Positions 44,409 to 54,639 of a DNA stretch of 64,000 bases are shown one piece after another. The notes beneath the pieces are model-generated. The model saw only the letters and a list, made by a program, of their open reading frames with translations, was not told the origin of the DNA and did no database searches. The position numbers and the translations under genes are program-made. Every line of letters starts with the position of its first letter. The first letter of the stretch is position 1. Source of the DNA: Hericium rajendrae (taxonomy: Eukaryota > Basidiomycota > Agaricomycetes > Russulales > Hericiaceae); contig CM065884.1 in NCBI GenBank assembly GCA_033439255.1, positions 496,001 through 560,000 on the forward strand, in the 5' to 3' direction.

Positions 44409-45341
44409 ATGGATCGGTCCTCCCAGGAAAAGAATCGCTCTTCCCAGGAACAGGATCCTTTCTCCGTCATCCTCTGCGGACGCAAAACCCCCATTCCGCC
44501 TCCTAGTTGGTACCACTATCCCATTTCATCCACCACCGCCAATCAGAAGATTCTGAAGCCGCGCAACAAGTTTATCATCTACCGCTCGCACATGCATGCC
44601 GAGCGCAGGTATGCCGAGTGCATGGATCACGCTGCAGGGAAAAGAGGCGTTCCCGAGCGCGTCCTCTGCGCTCATATTGCTAAAGACTGGGGAGACATGT
44701 CGGAGAGGGAGAAGCAGCCGTACAGCGAAGCGGCAGCATGGGAGGAGAAGATGCATCGATTGCGCTGGCCTGGGTGCAAGCACTCGGAGCGGGAGCCGAA
44801 GCCAATCGAGACGACAGAGATGAGGGTGAAGAGGACGCATCTGCAGGCGGCGCAGTGGAAGGCGGAGGAGGCGCGCCTGAAGCTGGGAGGGGACGTGGCA
44901 GAGAGAGCGCGATCGGGCAACACCGTGGACCAGAACTTCTTGGGCCCCCCTTCTCTGATTTGGCAGCAGCCCACCAGTTTCTGCCACTCGCAGGAAAGCA
45001 CCTCCTATACGACAGCGGAGTACGCGCTGAGGCGGTCGAAGAAGTCCCACCGGAAAGAAGATGGCCACAGGGTGGAGACGACGCGGTCGGGCGACGTCGT
45101 GGACCAAACCCCCTTTGAGTCCATTCCTCTGTTTCAGCAACAGCTCGTCAGTTTCGGCTACGCGCAGGGAAGCAGCTCGCACTTCCTCGCCGCGGAGGTG
45201 GAAAGACAGGCAGGGACGGCTTGTCGGACAGATGACTCGAGAGTGGAGAGTGCGCGATCGGGCAACTTTGGGGGCCAAAGATATCCGGAGCTCTTTCTTC
45301 CGTTTCAGCAGACATCCTCCAGTCTTGGCTACTCACAGTGA
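44409..45341 (+). CDS. HMG-box protein, copy 2 (shorter)
   Basis: Single-exon gene of 310 aa, paralogue of 40695-41894. It begins MDRSSQEKNRSSQEQDPFSV (a short SSQE duplication not in copy 1), then TPIPPPSWYHYPISSTTANQ. The HMG box is LKPRNKFIIYRSHMHAERRY, then VPERVLCAHIAKDWGDMSER, EKQPYSEAAAWEEKMHRLRW and PGCKHSERE. The coiled coil is reduced to one short helix (TEMRVKRTHLQAAQWKAEEA) and the C-terminal repeat to about three units (VDQNFLGPPSLIWQQPTSFC and similar). It ends SSSLGYSQ and TGA (45339-45341). The HMG box is more diverged than the context of the duplication would suggest, so the two proteins may have different targets. Confidence 0.75.
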   Translation: MDRSSQEKNRSSQEQDPFSVILCGRKTPIPPPSWYHYPISSTTANQKILKPRNKFIIYRSHMHAERRYAECMDHAAGKRGVPERVLCAHIAKDWGDMSEREKQPYSEAAAWEEKMHRLRWPGCKHSEREPKPIETTEMRVKRTHLQAAQWKAEEARLKLGGDVAERARSGNTVDQNFLGPPSLIWQQPTSFCHSQESTSYTTAEYALRRSKKSHRKEDGHRVETTRSGDVVDQTPFESIPLFQQQLVSFGYAQGSSSHFLAAEVERQAGTACRTDDSRVESARSGNFGGQRYPELFLPFQQTSSSLGYSQ

Positions 45342-46337
45342 AACAGCTCATATTTCTCCACGGCTGAGGACGACGGAGCTCAAATCGACGATCTCTCCGC
45401 CGCCGGCCAAGCCATGTGTTGCGTCGACGTTGTGCTGTACCTCCGCGTCGACAGCCTCCTCTTGCGTGTCATTGTATCTTTCTGTCTGACCTATCAGGAC
45501 CTACCCTACGTTCCTTAATGCTCACGACACCTCTGATTATGTATCTATTGCATCGTTTTCCGTGTTTCTGACTGTCATATCGGTTATTTACTCTATATCT
45601 ACTACGTTCTCTACACGTCACCCTGTCCTTCGTTGTTATATCTTATCGCTCATGCGAGTTTGCGTAAATTCATAAAACCAGGTCATGTCTGCGGCACGGT
45701 GTGACAAGCGTGAAACGACGGCTTCGCAGACACTGCAAGCCTATTGGCTCGCTTGCCAACGTCCATTCGTGGATGAAACTATCCTCAATTCCGCTCACTG
45801 CTGCTTGCGTTTCCATCCAATCCACAGCACTCTGTGCGAAATGGAGCCTCGCGCTCGCGCCTCCCTCGACACGATACGTTCTGCTTCCACGTGATCGCGT
45901 TTTCTTGGGGGCCTATCGGAGGAACTTGCCTTCTTCTCATTGTACAAAGGCATGGAATCTGTCTCATTTTCCGTGTACGCTCCGCATATGAGGCGCGTTT
46001 AGGCCACTAGAAACATCTACAGCTGGAATATTGTACTTACTGTGCAGTTAGGGTCAGCATGCCGGGCCGAGCGGGCCATATAAGGAGCCGGCATCCCGGC
46101 GACTTCGATTCCAACGCCGGACTTTGCGGCCTCGGAGGACGTTGACTACGCACACTAGCCTAATATTGAGCCTTACTGCGACGTGTTCAATAGAGCTTAT
46201 AGGTGAGCGCCGTTTGATGCAGACAATGATGTTAAATTCAGCCAGTTTCAAGCTCCTGACTATGACACTGGCCATATGGTCCCGCCAACAACCATCCAGG
46301 CTATTCTTCCTTACCTCTACGCTCCGTAGTATCGTCG
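45342..46337. other. 3' flank of the duplication and intergenic
   Basis: 45342-45900 is homologous to 41895-42457; the 45690-45900 block is the decayed minus-strand sequence noted there. After about 45960 the similarity ends. No gene was recognised before 46338. Confidence 0.45.
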
Positions 46338-47474
46338 ATGCAAATGTTCCCCAAAGACGTCAGTTCTCCTCCTCTGCCTCCGCGTTACAAGCTAGACAAG
46401 GCCGAGAAAACGATGCTGAAAGGTGTGATGCTCCTAATCCGAAAGTACGGACCTCATACCGTGGCCTCGAGGAATTTCTTGCACTGATGGCACATATGAT
46501 TTTGAATGCAGGATTCTGCAGTAGACCATGCACATGCTCGCCCGTCAAAAGGCAAACCACTTCGGGTCATCACTACGCTTGACCCTAGGCGTCTTCATCG
46601 AGGATGTTTCATGGATCTTTCGGGTATCGGGCAACCCTTGATCTATACGTTATTCAGAGATGCCAGAGTACCGTCAATCGTACTCCGACTGCACTACAAA
46701 GCGGAGCGAAGCTGCCAAGAGAAGTTTCCTGCTGGAGCACACGGATTTCTCTACTATCGTGCTGATCTGCAGAGCCCACTGGGTTCGCAACTGCGCTTTC
46801 GTGTCACGGAGGACAGCAATCCGGCCAATTTCTCTCGTGGACACGACCTGACGTATGATAAGGGCTATACGTGGCACCTCTCACTCGGGCAATTCGCCTT
46901 CCGACGCGCAAGAGATAACCTGTACCGTCTCCTGCTTCGTGATGGATTAATCGACGAAAAGATCATTGCCGATCTTCACAACATGGACCGCTTGTGCTAC
47001 GGTCGAAGAAAACGGCCCATCACCGGTCTGCGCCAGCCCTTCGTACTCGATTTATCCCTCAAAAACCCGTGCATAGCTGTTCGTGCTGCAGAGCCTACGT
47101 CATTATTTAGACTCGCATCCTTAACTGGCAACATACCTTATGAAGGTAAGATGTGCATTTTCTTCTACATCTACGTAAAGCTGATTCTGTTGTTCTTACC
47201 TGCAGGGATAGTTCTTTGTCATTTAGAGCAATCAACTCTGCCCGAACATGCAGGAAGACGTGTGGTGGTGACGCGCTTGCTGAAGATACTCAAAGCCCCG
47301 AAATTGGCCCCCAACCTCCCTCCGGATATCGATACGACATTCCCGGCTGAGGGCGAACTGATGCTGAAGAACGGTAGTCCATGGTGCAGTAAAGATGTTG
47401 ATTCAGCAAGGGGGAGTAGAGTATTACAAGCACTACTTGACGCTGATGAAGGGCAAGAGCCAGGCCAATCATGA
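46338..47474 (+). CDS. hypothetical protein, basidiomycete family
   Basis: Main exon from 46506 (ATG) or joined to an upstream exon starting 46338 (MQMFPKDVSSPPLPPRYKLD, then KAEKTMLKGVMLLIRKYGPH) by a 51-nt intron with a weak gtggcc donor; the upstream exon looks coding, so I prefer it. The body reads HARPSKGKPLRVITTLDPRR, then GCFMDLSGIGQPLIYTLFRD, PAGAHGFLYYRADLQSPLGS, QLRFRVTEDSNPANFSRGHD and YGRRKRPITGLRQPFVLDLS. After a second intron (about 47147-47205, gtaag...gcag) it continues GIVLCHLEQSTLPEHAGRRV to TGA 47472-47474. The GHGFLYY... and RFRxTxxxxPxxF pattern recurs in uncharacterised agaricomycete proteins (from memory). No signal peptide or membrane helix; function unknown. Confidence 0.6.
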
Positions 47475-48038
47475 ATAACACTTTTCCTGCAATTTCTGCG
47501 ATCTCCACTCCGCACTTTTCACTGGATATACGAGGTCGGCCGGCGCTGACCCGTTCATGGTAGAACTTCAGAAGATGGCGCTTCCGTATGCATTGCGTGG
47601 GTATGCTGAATTGGACATCTCGGTGCATGAGTGTGCTCGAGGCGCCTCTAGTGTCTTCTGTTCATTCAGGATTTAATATTGTCCTCCCAGCAATCGTGTC
47701 GTAAAACCATCGTAACATACGAACGCTTCCCCTTCGAAGCTGTGAAGCATGCAGGATACGCATTGCCTATGCTCGCTCTTCTGGATTTTTCTGTTTGACG
47801 TGGAGACGATAATGTATCGGGATTGATTGAATCGAGTCATTGGTCAATATCTGCATAGCTCGCCAGATGTTTTGCTTTGTTTGGCTCTATTCAAGTCTAC
47901 GAAAATACTTGTACACTTTCGTAGTCAATCTACAAGGTGCGCGCCTTGTTACGATCCTCCAAACCATCAGCGTCATCTCGCGATATATCTTGCAGCATTC
48001 TCGCTTTCGATTGAGCCCGTGCATAAGTCAAGCGAAAA
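47475..48038. other. intergenic
   Basis: 3' region of the preceding gene and promoter of glutamate 5-kinase. No coding signal was recognised. Confidence 0.5.
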
Positions 48039-49867
48039 ATGGCGCGCCCCCGCCATGGCGCACCTTTGACTATCGTCGTCAAGCTAGGTACGATCTACTG
48101 CTAACTTTCGAAAGACCAAAGCATATTCATCTCGATTTGCTATTCGTTCGCGTAGGAACTTCTTCCATAGTCCATGAAAAGACACATCAGCCTCTCCTTT
48201 CCACGCTTTCCTCCATCGTCGAAGTCGTCGTCCATCTCCGATCGCAGGGACACAAGGTAGTCCTCGTCAGTTCAGGGGCCATCGGCGTGGGCCTGCAGCG
48301 CATGTCCATGCCTAGCAAGCCAAAGAACCTGTCGGGGAAGCAGGTGCGCCGCTCTTGTGGGTCCCGGCAGACGGGACGCCTTATACTTACGCGTAGGCTT
48401 TGGCTGCTATTGGGCAAGGAAGGCTCATTGCGCTGTGGGATAATCTGTTTGGACAGCTTGGACAGCCCATCGCGCAGGTGCTCTTGACGAGAGGCGATAT
48501 TTCAGACGTGCGTGCTTTCAATCCATGGGCGCGGTTGAGCGAGATCTGATTCCGTCTTGCGCCGAATAGCGAACGCGTTACCTTAATGCGGTGAACACAC
48601 TGCAAGAACTGCTGTCGATGGGTGTCATCCCAATCGTGAACGAGAACGATACGGTCTCTGTCAGCGTAAGTCAAATTGAGCACCTCTGTTCGTCCAAAAT
48701 TGTGAGAAGCAGTCCAGGAAATCAAATTTGGTGACAACGACACGCTGTCGGCCATCACGTCCTCCATGATTCATGCAGACTACCTCTTTCTACTGACCGA
48801 TGTCGATGGCCTGTACACTGCGAACCCGCGGAAAGATCCCACCGCAAAGCTCGTTGAAATCGTATCATCAGTAGCAGCCGTCCGAGCAGAAGGTACGCGA
48901 CATTCTGAGCAACGTCGCCAGCTGTCTCATAATGCCGTCCAGTGAGCACGGCCACCCTTGGATCGAGTCTCGGCACCGGAGGTATGGAGACCAAACTCAT
49001 CGCAGCGGATATTGCGACCGCTGCAGGCGTCGCGACGATAATTACATCAAGCAAACGTCCCGAGACCATGTACGACATCATCGAATACAACAGTGCGCGG
49101 GAACCGCTTTCTCGTCCGGAGAGCCCGAGTCCATCTGCTCGCGCGAGTCCCGAGCGTACCGTGCTCGCACGCCCGCCACATACGCTGTTTACGCCGTCAG
49201 AGACACCCCTACGAGATGTGAAGGCCTGGACAAGCCATACTCTGAACCCAGCAGGAAGCGTCATCATCGACGCCGGCGCACACAAAATCTTGGCTAAGCG
49301 GGAATCGGGAGGCCGTCTGCTAGCAGCAGGCGTCCTCGGCGTCCGCGGGCACTTCGCGTCCGGACAGGCCGTCAGAATCATGGTTCGACGGCGGCCGGAT
49401 GGCGGGGTCGAAGATGCGGATAGGGAGGTTGCGCACTATTCGATTGGGGCCACGACGACGCAGCCCGGTACGCCGAATCTGATGGCCACCGCGTCGATGT
49501 CGTCGTCTATCTCGTCGCTGGGCACGCTATCGCGCACGGCTTCGGGCACGAATCTAACCAGTCTTGGGGAATCGGGTCCTTTGGGTCCGTTGCCTGAGGA
49601 TGACGCTGCCGTGACTGCCGTGATGGAGGGCGAGGATGAGAGTGAGAAGTGGGAGCTGGAGGAGGTCGGGCGGGGGCTTGCGAATTATAATTGGGCACAG
49701 ATTGCGAAGGTGAAGGGTCTGAATAGGTGCGTAAGGTTGTCGCTCAGTTCAGCGCGGAAGGGTCTTAAATGTATCTTTATCTTTGTAGTTCATATATACC
49801 CCAGCTACTGGGTTATGCTGACACTGAGTACGTCGTGGAAAACATCACTATACGGGTACCGCCTTGA
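48039..49867 (+). CDS. PRO1: glutamate 5-kinase (proline biosynthesis)
   Basis: ATP-dependent phosphorylation of L-glutamate to gamma-glutamyl phosphate, the first and usually feedback-controlled step of proline synthesis in the cytosol. Exon 1: [17 protein letters not shown], the amino-acid-kinase start strand. Then [37 protein letters not shown] (SSGAIGxG, phosphate-binding loop), [62 protein letters not shown] (substrate NENDxV), [31 protein letters not shown], and [20 protein letters not shown] (TGGMxTK). A C-terminal PUA domain follows ([40 protein letters not shown]). Two long low-complexity insertions (Ser/Pro-rich near residue 300, Gly/Ser/Thr-rich after the PUA strand) interrupt the C-terminal part. 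A last short exon gives [20 protein letters not shown] and ends IRVPP (TGA 49865-49867). All splice sites are gt..ag. Confidence 0.92.
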
Positions 49868-50344
49868 TATGCTCTAATTCAACGTGCTGGACCTTTTCAT
49901 CAAAGCACCTGGAGCTATTGGACAATGACGACTGTCTGTCTTTTCAGGTCTCGTGTTCCTTACAGATATGTTGTCTGGTAACTCATTAGCGTAGGTAAGT
50001 ACGCCGGATCTACGGGCTGACCGCAATCCGTCGTCCGCATCTCCCGGCGCGACGAGCAAGCTATTCATGAGTCTGACACCAAACGTTAGATAAATTAAAT
50101 AGCTTCAATATATTGGGTTACACGTCCTGTGACGTGCGTACAAATGAGCGTGGTTATACTATGCGAAGCTACAAGGAGCGTGGGGATATAGGTATCAGTA
50201 ACGATACAGAACATCATAATCGTTAAATAAAGGGAGTGTGATGAGGCTATTGAAGCCAATAATCTCTCGTAACATAAGCGAGCGAAAGTAGCAGTTCTTG
50301 CGGAGGCGATCTTGGGTGTGCTTGAGACGGACGCTTTGACTTGT
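49868..50344. repeat. 3' flank shared with 54190-54639
   Basis: The sequence 50085-50265 downstream of the large minus gene matches 54285-54435 downstream of its paralogue (both contain agcttc(a/g)atatattgggtt, then gcgtacaaatgagcgt and actatgcgaagcta). This shows the duplication includes the 3' UTR and beyond. Otherwise there is no coding signal. Confidence 0.65.
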
Positions 50345-51935
50345 TTAATGGGCGCGCTCTTTGCCCTTCCCAGAGCCTTGCTTTGTCACTCGTTTCTTCG
50401 ACGGACCAGCGGCCGCTTGGTCTTGAGCCGTTGGCGCATCTCCAGACTGGTCCAACTTGCGCTTCCTGGACGGTCCTGCACCTCCAGTCCCAGACTTTGC
50501 AGCCCGACGACGAGGCTTAACAGCAGGCTTGACGGGAGATGTCCATGTGACAACGCGATACCGAAGCGTGTACAGTGTGTCTGTGGACAGACGCGGACGC
50601 GTGATCGTGGCTGCCGGGTCGACGTACTCGGACTGTACGGACTCGGACACGGAGGCCGACACCGTCGCAGAAATGGACTCGGGGGCCTTCTTGTCTTGCT
50701 GCTCTTTCTCGAAGTCCTTGATCGCCTTCTCTGCAACAGCCTGGCGAGGAGGGAAATATCAGAATCAGGAGCAGGGGATACAGTGCACAATGACTTACCA
50801 AGGACAGCATCGAGCTTGCGTCCGGCTCTTGGCCCGAGGGTTGGAAGACGGGATCGGAAGCCCTGACTCCAAGGCCCCGCAGCGCGATCACGAAATGGAG
50901 AGCCTCCAGAAATTCACGCGTAAACTTGGTCCTGTCAGGAGTGATAATGAAGGCCCCGACCCATTTGAGCTGTGGGACGATGAGATCGCCCTCTTCAAAG
51001 ATTGGCTTGGCCTCTTCTTCCTCGGATGCCGGAGGGCCATTGTCAGCGTCAGTCGCCGAAGCGAGAGCCTCCTTGGGGATTGGTGAAGACTCTTTGCGAC
51101 CATCTGCAACGGGTTGCAGGCCTTGAATTGTATCATCATCTTGGTGCCTCTTGCCCGTGGGACGCGCAGCGGTAGGGGCAAGATCAGGCCGATCGCCTGG
51201 AGGGCCTTGCTGCAGGTTTGAAGAGGAAGCCTGCGCCTGCGAAGAAGCTGGACGAGACATGCTGGGCTTGGATGGAGTCCTCTGTTCTGCCCGAGAATTC
51301 GCCTTCGCCGACAACTGTTCTGCGTACTTCTCTGCGAGAGAGTCCCAATTGTCAGGCCGAACGAACAATAAAAGGCTGAAGCAGTTCCCTTCGCTGAGGA
51401 AAGAAGGAATAACGTCATCTTTGAATTCGTAGAACGCAAAGAGAGCCTGTTCGCTGAGTTGAGGGAGGTAAGACTTCAGATGTTTCTGGATGTCGAGGGA
51501 CATTTTTTGGCGCAGCATGGGGTCATCGGGGAACCAGCCAATGCCTCCTAAATCGTAGGCCTTACCCTCCCATATATACAGGAGATGATCGTCTTCGCCA
51601 TCGCCTTCCCCCGCGAGGAAAGAGAAGAAGTCTGGCCTCCGTTCCGTCTTGTCCGGTTTCTTGAGAGAATACTGCGGAACGACGCCAACCACATAGCGAC
51701 CACTGGGGTCCTTGCAGGCATTGGAGAATTCCACGAGTATGTGGTTGATGGGCAAGTATGCTCGCGTTTCTGTCTTGGGAGACTTCTCCGCCCGGCGAAA
51801 AAAGCGATTGATCTTGGTAAAGAATTCTCTTCCCTGTACAGAATTCAGAATGGCCGAAGACAATTGGATACAGAGAAATCTTACGGGGTCACCCTCTTCA
51901 ATAGAAGTAAACACACTAGCGGCGCCAGCGCTCAT
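50345..51935 (-). CDS. large nuclear-type protein with PD...ExK signature, copy 1
   Basis: Two exons joined by a 50-60-nt intron near 50740-50797; about 510 aa. Start MSAGAASVFTSIEEGDPVRF at 51935. The N-terminal 200 residues are a folded domain: LPINHILVEFSNACKDP, VVGVVPQYSLKKPDKTERR, then PDFFSF (Pro101-Asp102) and the strand LLYIWEGKAYDL (Glu123-x-Lys125), with a helix YLPQLSEQALFAFYEFKDD and the block NCFSLLLFVRPDNWDSLAEK. A hydrophilic, disordered middle (NLQQGPPGDRPDLAP etc.) precedes a second folded piece (LIVPQLKWVGAFIITPDRTK, FTREFLEALHFVIALRGLGV). The C-terminus is basic with nuclear-localisation-like clusters (KPRRRAAKSG, GPSRKRKLDQ, GPSKKRVTKQ). The Pro-Asp...Glu-x-Lys pair in strand context resembles PD-(D/E)xK nucleases, but the assignment is hypothetical. 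Divergently paired with 52414-53016. Confidence 0.7.
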
Positions 51936-52413
51936 AATGGGCTCTTCGAGAGGGGCGCGGATGAGAAACAGACGAGGGGAAGGAGAAACCAGGAGCAACG
52001 AAATCAGAGAGAGACACTAGTCTTTTAAATGGCTGCCTCCATCTCTGTGGCCAGCAATGCAAGTCCACGTCGTAAATGAGGGCCAGATGCTGCATTGTCC
52101 TCTGCCGCAAGGCAGGGCTAATGACTCATAGGCGGCTATAATCAAAGCGCAGCTGGAGAATATACTGTACGGATGCCTGAAGACAATGATTTTGATAACA
52201 TGCTGTCCAGTCGCGGAGAAGGAATTTGAGAACAATGGGGAGTCAAGTAAGACCTCAAAGCGTCGCGTCGAGGACTGGGCGCTAACTTGACCTTACAACA
52301 AGAACGTGACCGCGTCACCAAGGACGTGAGGCGCCGAGTGTCCGCGTTGTCTTGAACTCAACCATCGACTTCACTTGTGCTTTCATCCGCCCTCACCCCT
52401 CACCATTATTACC
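51936..52413. promoter_or_regulatory. divergent promoter of gene pair 1
   Basis: 478 bases between two divergent starts. It contains the 11-mer acgtgaccgcg at 52304-52314, about 100 bases upstream of the small gene's ATG. The same 11-mer occurs at 57073-57083 in the equivalent promoter of pair 2 and at 62043-62053 near the array's right end. The core resembles a CACGTG/ACGTGA bHLH- or bZIP-type site. The position upstream of two paralogous genes suggests it is a shared regulatory element. Confidence 0.45.
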
Positions 52414-53016
52414 ATGCCCCGACGGAACTTTAAGAGTCCATATCTCCTTGGATACAAAGTGGACTCCGAAGGAAATCATATCTGCAACTCCCTAGGACCA
52501 GAGCCAACACCTGTCTCTCGAACGTCCAGACGTCATGTAAGTCTCTTCATTTCGTTAGATCCATATACGTTCTGAAGTGCACGGTAGAAAAATGTACTCT
52601 ACAGCAAAGACAACGAAGTGTTCGACCAGATTCCTCCTCATCTTCTCGTTCATCCCAAGAAGCCACACTGCCGTCCACCTATATTTCACTTCGGGTTCGC
52701 CGTGACCTCGGTGCAGCTGTTCGACTATGCTCTGAGGCGGAAGCTTGTACCAGCCGAGTATCGCGGACATGGGAGGCTGTTGGGAGACACGATACTGGTG
52801 GCGATTGCTGAGCTGGACCGTGTCAGTGGCGCCAAGTTGTCTTTCGAGTCCGTCAAGCATGCCGATTACGACTGGGTTCTGACGCGGTACACCAACTACA
52901 ACTACTATTATGAGGAGCTTGAAGATCGGGAGGAGGAGAAAATCACCGACTTCATGCGGCAAGAACTCGACATCCAGGACGCACCGCGATGGTATCGCAG
53001 CACCATTAGTTTCTAA
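52414..53016 (+). CDS. small protein of a three-member tandem family, member 1
   Basis: Two exons, 52414-52536 and 52588-53016 (51-nt gt..ag intron), 183 aa. Starts MPRRNFKSPYLLGYKVDSEG. After the splice: KNVLYSKDNEVFDQIPPHLL, VHPKKPHCRPPIFHFGFAVT, LFDYALRRKLVPAEYRGHGR, ELDRVSGAKLSFESVKHADY, DWVLTRYTNYNYYYEELEDR, EEEKITDFMRQELDIQDAPR, then WYRSTISF and stop. Shared with the members at 57206 and 59485: (E/R)xFDxxPxxLLVxP, HFGxxV, YxxxRxLxP, LxxxxGAKL, D/HxY/WVLxRYxNY and PPRWY (here APRWY). No transmembrane segment or signal peptide. I recognise no known family. It is divergently arranged with the large PD...ExK gene to its left, as in pair 2. Confidence 0.75.
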
Positions 53017-54639
53017 TACGTGAGTTCCAGCGTTCGAGTCATACACTCCTATATTGATATCTGTCGATTCATCTATAGCCAGCCATCGCATTGCCCTGAG
53101 ATTGCTGCGATAGCATGACGGCAACCTTTCCAAGTTGGCTTCCTTATTGTCCCTACCCGTCTCTCCTCTGCACCCATCGTATCGGCAGTTATGGCCAGGG
53201 GGATTCGTTGGCATTCGCTGTGTCGATGGCGTATATTGCTTCCTGCGCAAGGTTCAGATATGGACTCCTATTTTCGACCTCGGCTCTCCATGCTCCCTCT
53301 GAAGCATCGCATCCGCCGCATCACCCACTCCCAGCGTATACATGCCTTTCCTGGGATGCGAAAAGACCAACCGGCTCAACGTATTCAACAGTCGGATCCG
53401 AGCGACGGCCATAGACTGCGTCCTCAACGGCACCAGCGTGCCACTCTGTCCACCGCCAACGAGTCAAATCCCGAGCCCAAAGCCTAGACACTCGTCACTT
53501 GTCCTCTTGGACCGCTTTCTAAATGACAGCGGAAGTGGCTTTGGGGGCCACGATTATGGATACCATGCGCCGGTCAATATTTTGGAACGCATCACGCGCG
53601 TCGCCACGCACGATCTGGGCCATCATCTGCGCGGTATTCAAGCTCGGCGTCTGGCTTACCGCGCCCTTCAGTTCGTCTGCATGGCACCAGCGTCGAGTGG
53701 TCGGTCACCAGGGCGCCGCAGATCCACTCCTGACTATGCGATTTGCATCTCCAGGATTGCTCGGGGATGGATGCTGTCGTTGTGTGTCCAGCGCGATGAG
53801 GCTTCGTGATTGGTTTTGGCGCGCAAGGCCGGCTACAACGAAATACGTCGATAGCTCCGAGCGCATCGCAGGTGCATCTGGACTTTATCGAGAGGTTGCG
53901 TTGGGCTCGGTGGAGGCAATGGGCTTTCAGGTGCTTGAAGGACGGGATTGGATTGGACCAGGCAGCGTTGAGAGCGTGGTGGCATGGAGGGCTTCGACGG
54001 CACAGTACTTGATTTTTCTCGATTAACCGTATCGTCGTGTCCTCGGCGGTTGTTTGACGCTACGTCGCAACTTAGATTAAGATTCTGCATGTCTGCTCTT
54101 GAGTGATCCATCAATATTCTCTGTGAAGGACCAATCGTACGTGGCTAGAAGAGAACGCAAGGTAGGGAGCGACTAGTTGGGTCAGCATATGGTACTGCCA
54201 ACATCAATACCTTTCATAACGTAGAAGGCTTACCACAACGGCATCTCAGTAAGTCTTCGTCCTGCGCGTTCTGACACCATACATAAAAATAAATAAAATA
54301 GCTTCGATATATTGGGTTAGACATCCTGCGTACAAATGAGCGTAATTATACTATGCGAAGCTATAAAGAGCGTGGGGATACATGGTTCAGTAACGATACA
54401 ACATGATCCAATAATTGTAATAAGGAGCGTGAAAAGGCCGCAAGGCCCATACATTTGAGTCCGATACCTGTTTATACAGATCGTAAAAAGAGCGTGATGG
54501 CGTTGCAAGATGGCGTCCAGCGTGAAATAAATTTAGCACAGTGAAGGAGTGGATGCCGCGGCTGTCGATACTTGACTTAGAGTATGCAGATCGGCGGTCT
54601 TGAGACGAGATTCTGGCGTTACGAGGCATGAGCATTCGC
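53017..54639. other. intergenic between gene pairs 1 and 2
   Basis: About 1.6 kb. Plus frames at 53115-54026 look partly coding but change frame and have no recognisable family; the corresponding position after the other small genes is filled by the degenerate repeat described at 57990. The end (54285-54435) is the shared 3' sequence of the large minus gene. No mobile element or RNA gene was seen. Confidence 0.4.

Larger units (their letters stand above)
38450..45960. repeat. tandem segmental duplication, two units of about 3.5-4 kb
   Basis: Unit 1 (about 38450-42460) and unit 2 (about 42500-45960) share, in order: a minus-strand gene piece (38560-38720 versus 42580-42740), a long noncoding stretch (about 39050-40690 versus 42900-44400, with shared blocks around a Ser/Arg-rich frame and the sequence before each HMG gene), an HMG-box gene on the plus strand (40695 and 44409), and a 3' flank with the same order of short blocks (41895-42457 versus 45342-45950). 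Divergence is high and indels are frequent, so the duplication is old. The two coding regions have remained open while the flanks have decayed. Confidence 0.75.
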
